Origin: SIG603 sp964369225
Lineage (GTDB): Bacteria > Bacillota > Clostridia > Oscillospirales > Acutalibacteraceae
DNA: 64,000 nt
Direction of reading: 5' to 3'
Assembly (NCBI GenBank): GCA_964369225.1
Contig: CAYJER010000001.1
Location: forward strand, 124,001-188,000
A program made the position numbers and the translations under genes. This document shows positions 59,686 through 64,000 of the stretch, piece by piece (within the stretch, counting starts at the first letter, position 1; each line of letters begins with the position of its first letter). Below the pieces are notes generated by a model. The model worked only from the letters and a program-made list of their open reading frames with translations, did not search any database and was not told the origin of the DNA.

Positions 59686-61254
59686 TCAAGAATAACTAGT
59701 TCTAATGTTTATCGGTTCTTCACTTTTCATCTGTGATGAAATTAAGTTTAACAAATCTTCTAGTGATGAAATATAGGAATTTTCATTGCCTGTTTCATAA
59801 TAAAAATAAATCTTATTGAGCAAATCAAGCTTTATTTTTTCTTCGCTGTCCCATAGATTATTGTATTGGTTAGGGTCGGATTTCAGATTGTATAATTCTC
59901 CTTGTGTACTATCCATATACACCACTAGTTTATATTCATCTGTGACTATCATTTTTTGATAAAAACCTTTTGTTACAGGACGGTTTTCAATTAGCACAAA
60001 GTCATGAATTGCCTTTTGCTCGCCTGTAAACACTTTTAGCATAGACTTTCCATCTTGTGCCTCTAATTTTGTTTCAACGCCTGAACAATCCACCACAGTG
60101 CTAGCAATGTCAAGATGAGACACTAACGCCGAACTTCTAGTGCCTGCATTCTCTTGATTTACATTCTTAACTACAAAAGGAGTGTTATAAACTTCTTCAA
60201 ACGCAGGGAAACCCTTATAAACAAAGCCATGATTGCCTAAATAGTCGCCGTGGTCGGTTGAATAAATTATAAGAGTGTTGTCGTACATGTCTAAAGCTTT
60301 TAGCTTAGCAACAATTCTCTCTATCTCTTCATCCATAAGCTTAACCATTCCATGATGAATTGCAGTGATTTCTCTAAAATATTTATCATCGCCAAAAGTC
60401 TTGCCAGTTGGAGCTGATGGCACTCCAATTCCATCATGAAACTCTAAGGCTTCAAGTCCCTCATGATACAACTTATTATAGCAATCTGGTCTGTTGTCAT
60501 GCTCACCCTCTACGTAAGGAAGATAGTCAACCTCGTCTGGTGAATACATGCTCGCATATGGTTCTGGTGCAATATGAGGGTCATGAGGATCAGAAAAACT
60601 TACCCACATGGCAAAAGGTTTTTCTTTGTCGTGTTCATCTAAGTACTCAATTGTAGAGTCAGCTGTAAATACACTTGGGTGTAAATCTCGAGGAATATCC
60701 CAAACTCCGTGCTGTCTAAAAGCATCACTTGGAATATAGTTGAATATATTGTTTATCTCGTCTTCGTTTAAGCCTTTATCCTTAAGCCACACATAGTAGT
60801 GCATGCCAGCAGTATAAGAATAGTTTGTGTGTCCGTTATACATCTTTGTGTGGTTAAAGCCATAGTAACCACCCTCGTATTCTCTGAAAAACTCTTCATT
60901 TCTTGAAACACCATGGTACTCAAAAGTTCCAGGAGTAGATAACTGCTGAAAATGTGGTTTACCTATAAAGTATGTTTCATATCCGTTTTCTGCTAAAGTT
61001 TTAGAAAACATTGGTGCGTCCTCTTTAAGACCTGTGCCTATTGTGTAAGCGCCATGCTGTGAGGCTAACTGGCCTGTTAGAATTGTAGCCCTTGACGGAG
61101 TACATGTTGGGTGAGATATGTAGTTCCTGTCGAACACCACGCCGTCTTTTGCCAAAGCATCAAGCGCTGGTGTGCTAATTTTATCGTTATAACAACCCAT
61201 AGAATCTTTTCTTTGTTGGTCTGATGTAATTATTAGAATATTTGGTCTTTTCAT
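59686..61254 (-). CDS. Type I sulfatase
   Basis: 522 residues, no signal peptide. N-terminal metal motif NILIITSDQQRKDSMGCYND, the formylglycine motif C51-T-P-S-R55 within SHPTCTPSRATILTGQL, and IIYSTDHGDYLGNHGFVYKG. Formylglycine formation needs a maturase (anSME in anaerobes) that is not in this window. Cytoplasmic location suggests desulfation of imported oligosaccharides. The ATG at 61254 is used because AAGGAG stands 8 bases ahead; an earlier in-frame ATG (61272) overlaps that site. Neighbouring uronate genes suggest sulfated uronate glycans as source. Confidence 0.92.
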   Translation of the reverse strand: MKRPNILIITSDQQRKDSMGCYNDKISTPALDALAKDGVVFDRNYISHPTCTPSRATILTGQLASQHGAYTIGTGLKEDAPMFSKTLAENGYETYFIGKPHFQQLSTPGTFEYHGVSRNEEFFREYEGGYYGFNHTKMYNGHTNYSYTAGMHYYVWLKDKGLNEDEINNIFNYIPSDAFRQHGVWDIPRDLHPSVFTADSTIEYLDEHDKEKPFAMWVSFSDPHDPHIAPEPYASMYSPDEVDYLPYVEGEHDNRPDCYNKLYHEGLEALEFHDGIGVPSAPTGKTFGDDKYFREITAIHHGMVKLMDEEIERIVAKLKALDMYDNTLIIYSTDHGDYLGNHGFVYKGFPAFEEVYNTPFVVKNVNQENAGTRSSALVSHLDIASTVVDCSGVETKLEAQDGKSMLKVFTGEQKAIHDFVLIENRPVTKGFYQKMIVTDEYKLVVYMDSTQGELYNLKSDPNQYNNLWDSEEKIKLDLLNKIYFYYETGNENSYISSLEDLLNLISSQMKSEEPINIRTSYS

Positions 61255-61360
61255 TAAAATTCTCCTTAACATAATTTTGATTTAAAAGCCTTTAATCAAA
61301 AAATCCGCAAGGATTTTCACATTAACTTTTCACTATTCATTTTTCACTTTTCACTAAAAT

Positions 61361-61384
61361 AGGGCGAACACTAATGTCCGCCCT
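61361..61384 (-). terminator. AGGGCG...CGCCCT palindrome after the URO-D-like gene
   Basis: AGGGCGAACA, CTAA, TGTCCGCCCT forms a hairpin just past the stop at 61390, followed by ATTTTAG on the minus strand. It belongs to the same short-palindrome class as 56519-56542. The stretch 61300-61360 beyond it is rich in repeated TTTTCACT words. Confidence 0.5.
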
Positions 61385-61389
61385 AAAAA

Positions 61390-62628
61390 TTATAGTGTTG
61401 CTTCTTCTCTTACAATTTCAACTGCTCTCTTTACTTTTTCAAGGTTGCCGTTTAGTTGATAGATATCTCTAAAGATAAACTCTCTTTTGCAGTTCTTTGT
61501 AAGCTGCATTGTTTTTCTGATATATTTTCTAAATTCAGCCTCGTCAAAGTTCTTTTCAATTCCTATAAAATTAGGAGATGGTTTTCTTGAATAGATAACT
61601 TTTCCATCTGAAAGTTTTTCAGACATTATCTCTTCGTTACACCATGGAGAAATTGAAACTTTTCTAAGGTTCTTATATTTGCTTACGCTATCGTCCCAAA
61701 TTGTCTCAACTGGCTCACAGCAACCATAATATAATAGACCAAACTCTTGTGAAAGCCTATTAAGTGATGGGAATATAAGCTCATGATACATTGAACCTGA
61801 AACACCAACTGACTCTTGTGAGTTAAAGTGTCCCCAAACATCTGTACTCTTAAGCGGAACACCAGCTACCAATTTGTTTGGTAATTCATCACTAAAGCAA
61901 ATGTTACCGCTGCCCATGTAGTCATTATTAACATTAGGAAGTATTAACCCATTTTGCTCTTCCCAACGCAATATTCTTATAGCGTCATCTGTAACAAATT
62001 CAATTAGCTTAATAAATTCATCAGGTTCAGTCATCATAGAGCAGAACATGTTTTCCATGCCCATTAAGTCAACTATTTTTTGAGTAGCAGTGAAATTCCA
62101 TCTGTTTACGTCATTGTATAGTTTAACGTCAAGTATATCCTTAAAAATTTCTTGTGCTGTCTCAACTTGGCTCTTAGTTTTAGCCTCGTCATATGTAAGC
62201 TTAGAGTCACTAAGTTTTTCAAAATCATCTTCAATGATTTCAATAGTAGGCTCTATGTGGAAAGCCACGCCATCTTTTGCATATGTTTTCTCTAGCTCTA
62301 CATCATACCATTTTACATCTATAGCAAGGGGAATATCAATAAAGTTTGGTATAACTTTGTCGTCACCTACATGCTCGTGAACAAAAATGTTTTGCCTTAG
62401 CTTAAGCTCTAAAAATTTTGCAAAATCGCTTTCGCACTCTGAAGTTGGAAGTACACTTTTTACAAATGTCTCTTCTTCCATCATAACCATAGGCATATCG
62501 CCTCTAAGGCCATTATGTTCTGTCCATCTCTTAGCTCTCTCTTGCATTATTGGCAATTCAGCATATTCTCTTTGCTTTTGAGCTAATTTTCTTAAATACT
62601 CAATTTCTCTTGAAGTAATTTGCTCCAT
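61390..62628 (-). CDS. URO-D/MetE-like superfamily protein of unknown function
   Basis: 412 residues. The C-terminal two thirds have the uroporphyrinogen-decarboxylase fold pattern (TATQKIVDLMGMENMFCSMM, ELIFPSLNRLSQEFGLLYYG, CCEPVETIWDDSV), but heme-pathway active-site motifs are absent. Paired Cys (GCCEP) suggest zinc or corrinoid methyltransferase chemistry, as in distant relatives. In gut Clostridia such genes occur near sugar-catabolism genes. It lies 13 bases after KDG kinase. I cannot name a reaction; a role in removing methyl or another group from a uronate is speculation. Confidence 0.8.
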   Translation of the reverse strand: MEQITSREIEYLRKLAQKQREYAELPIMQERAKRWTEHNGLRGDMPMVMMEEETFVKSVLPTSECESDFAKFLELKLRQNIFVHEHVGDDKVIPNFIDIPLAIDVKWYDVELEKTYAKDGVAFHIEPTIEIIEDDFEKLSDSKLTYDEAKTKSQVETAQEIFKDILDVKLYNDVNRWNFTATQKIVDLMGMENMFCSMMTEPDEFIKLIEFVTDDAIRILRWEEQNGLILPNVNNDYMGSGNICFSDELPNKLVAGVPLKSTDVWGHFNSQESVGVSGSMYHELIFPSLNRLSQEFGLLYYGCCEPVETIWDDSVSKYKNLRKVSISPWCNEEIMSEKLSDGKVIYSRKPSPNFIGIEKNFDEAEFRKYIRKTMQLTKNCKREFIFRDIYQLNGNLEKVKRAVEIVREEATL

Positions 62629-62641
62629 TAAAATTTACCCC

Positions 62642-63667
62642 TTATCTTTGTACTCTGCCTGAAGCGTCTCCGCCTGCAAGTTTAAGTACTTCATCCATTG
62701 TTACCATGTTAGCGTCACCCTCGATTGAGTGTTTTAGGCAAGATGCAGCAACTGCAAATTCAATTGTCTCTTGTGAGCTATAACCGTTTAGGCTACCGCA
62801 GATTAGGCCTGCACCAAAGCTATCACCGCCACCAACTCTATCTACTATTCTAATGCTGTATTTTTTGCTGAATAAATAATCTGTTCCGTCATAAAGCATT
62901 GCAGACCAGTCGTTATCATTAGCTGAAATTGACTCACGAAGAGTAATAGCAACTTTCTCAAAACCAAATCTATCTGCTAATTGTTTTGCAACATCCTTGT
63001 AACCGTCGTGGTTTAGCTTACCTGTTGTAACATCTGTTCCTGTTGCGTGAATTCCAAAGATATCGGCTGCATCTTCTTCATTAGCAATACAAACATCAAC
63101 ATACTTACAAATTTCGCCCATAACCTCGCCAGCTCTCTCTTTTGACCATAGCTTGTTTCTGTAGTTAAGGTCGCAAGAAATTTTAGCGCCTGCTTTTTTA
63201 GCTTCTTCACAAGCTGTGATGCAAAGTGATGAAAGCTCTGGGCTTAGAGCTGGAGTAATTCCTGTAAAGTGGAACCAATCTGCTCCCTCAAAAATCTCTG
63301 CCCAATTGTACTCGCCAACCTTTGAGTTAGCAAAAGCTGAGTCTGCTCTATCATATATAACCTTTGAAGGTCTTTGTGATGCACCCTTCTCTAAGAAGTA
63401 GATACCTACACGCTCGCCACCTCTAACGATAGCGCTTGTGTCAACGCCGAATTTACGAACAGCGTTTACAGCTGCTTGTCCAATTTCATGTTTAGGAAGT
63501 TTTGTAACAAACTTAGCATCAAAACCATAGTTTACAAGTGAAATAGCTACACTTGCCTCCGCTCCACCATAGATAGAACCTAGTTTATCTGCTTGAACAA
63601 ATCTTAAATAGCCCTCTGGAGCTAGTCTTAACATAACCTCACCAAAAGTAACAATTTTCTTTGACAT
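62642..63667 (-). CDS. kdgK: 2-dehydro-3-deoxygluconokinase (KDG kinase), PfkB family
   Basis: 341 residues. N-terminal FGEVMLRLAPEGYLRFVQAD with GGAEASVAISL for the sugar, SCDLNYRNKLWS, and the C-terminal anion hole and base in DRVGGGDSFGAGLICG (Asp of GGDSFGAG). It phosphorylates 2-keto-3-deoxygluconate, the common product of pectin, alginate-like and uronate breakdown, giving KDPG for the next enzyme. KDPG aldolase lies just upstream by 12 bases, so the two are co-transcribed. Confidence 0.94.
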   Translation of the reverse strand: MSKKIVTFGEVMLRLAPEGYLRFVQADKLGSIYGGAEASVAISLVNYGFDAKFVTKLPKHEIGQAAVNAVRKFGVDTSAIVRGGERVGIYFLEKGASQRPSKVIYDRADSAFANSKVGEYNWAEIFEGADWFHFTGITPALSPELSSLCITACEEAKKAGAKISCDLNYRNKLWSKERAGEVMGEICKYVDVCIANEEDAADIFGIHATGTDVTTGKLNHDGYKDVAKQLADRFGFEKVAITLRESISANDNDWSAMLYDGTDYLFSKKYSIRIVDRVGGGDSFGAGLICGSLNGYSSQETIEFAVAASCLKHSIEGDANMVTMDEVLKLAGGDASGRVQR

Positions 63668-63679
63668 AATTAATTCTCC

Positions 63680-64000
63680 TTATCTTTGTACTAGATGTAC
63701 GGCAAAACCGCCAATCTCTTCTTTTAAATATATAGCTATCATTTTCTCGCCATTGAATTTAGCTGACTCTTCAATAAATTCAACGCCTTGGCTCTCTAAA
63801 TATGCTCTTGCTCTAACAACGGAGTTAGTTCTTACAGCAATATGGCCTTTAGCTCCTAAGTAAGGAGTTTTCATAGCTTCAATCTCTTTACCAGCAAAAA
63901 CAGAACTGTTTCCATCTTTTGACTTAAATGCGAATAGAGATGAGAATTTACCAGCTGTAGCTGTAGCCTCTTCTGAACTATCGCAGTTAATTCCTACATG
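63680..64000 (-). CDS. eda: KDPG/KHG aldolase, C-terminal part with VOC-like extension (partial)
   Basis: The frame is open to the window edge: 106 residues ending LKEEIGGFAVHLVQR. The visible part (HVGINCDSSEEATATAGKFS, GNSSVFAGKEIEAMKTPYLG, KGHIAVRTNSVVRARAYLES) is the glyoxalase/VOC-like extension that many Clostridia carry after the KDPG aldolase barrel. The catalytic Lys region is outside the window, so identification rests on that extension and on kdgK following. The aldolase splits KDPG to pyruvate and glyceraldehyde-3-phosphate. Confidence 0.82.
   Translation of the reverse strand, partial: HVGINCDSSEEATATAGKFSSLFAFKSKDGNSSVFAGKEIEAMKTPYLGAKGHIAVRTNSVVRARAYLESQGVEFIEESAKFNGEKMIAIYLKEEIGGFAVHLVQR

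Noticed and set aside
61300..61360. TTTTCACT word repeats as a regulatory array
   Set aside because: The words are irregularly spaced and AT-rich; low-complexity sequence is sufficient to explain them.

Overview
The window is low-GC DNA with AGGAG-type ribosome binding sites and a gene content that points to an anaerobic, polysaccharide-degrading Clostridia (Bacillota). Supporting content: a dockerin/cohesin protein, GH120 beta-xylosidase, type I pullulanase, a short protein resembling clostridial spore-surface proteins, HxlR/MATE, and CapE/F/G capsule genes. I cannot name a genus. Most genes are on the minus strand; there is no rRNA, CRISPR array or complete insertion sequence.

Region by region. 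0-7.7 kb is ordinary chromosome: yqeG (cut by the left edge), rpsU, a membrane protein, a CAU tRNA, a MATE exporter with an HxlR regulator, tex, a HAD phosphatase and UDP-galactopyranose mutase. 7.8-15.8 kb holds a 2226-residue secreted multidomain protein (lectin-like modules, FIVAR, Big2, a GH141-like beta-helix, InlB-type repeats, cohesin, dockerin) with a divergent AraC regulator; 30-bp tandem repeats lie between them.

16-40 kb is a large exopolysaccharide/capsule locus. It comprises capE-capF-capG (UDP-N-acetyl-L-fucosamine) and a tightly packed 16-gene unit running from a UDP-glucuronate 4-epimerase through a galacturonokinase-like GHMP kinase, a nucleotidyltransferase, five glycosyltransferases, a radical SAM/SPASM protein, a kinase-like protein, an alkaline-phosphatase-superfamily enzyme, Wzy, Wzx, CapA-like and TupA-like proteins to a broken acyltransferase. 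The two units start from nearly identical promoters. Between them, on the opposite strand, sits a two-gene cassette that looks like phage tail-appendage proteins with no other phage genes nearby.

40-47 kb is a MoxR / DUF58 / transglutaminase-membrane-protein unit ending in the GH120 beta-xylosidase. 47-53 kb is a maltodextrin ABC uptake set (binding lipoprotein, two permeases, no ATPase here) followed by pullulanase, i.e. uptake and debranching of alpha-glucan. 53-56 kb has an ATP-grasp-like gene, a decayed methyltransferase, a polysaccharide pyruvyl transferase and tRNA-Trp. 56.6-59.5 kb encodes a periplasmic-sensor GGDEF-EAL protein with a degenerate GGDEF motif. 59.7-64 kb holds a sulfatase, a URO-D-like protein, KDG kinase and the C-terminus of KDPG aldolase, suggesting catabolism of uronate-containing, perhaps sulfated, glycans.

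The less ordinary material is: the tail-like cassette inside the capsule locus; the matched capsule promoters; two 78-bp terminal-inverted-repeat elements; a shared GAGAAAGGA..AGTCACGGG sequence ahead of gene starts; and two pseudogenes each damaged by a homopolymer frameshift plus an in-frame TGA.
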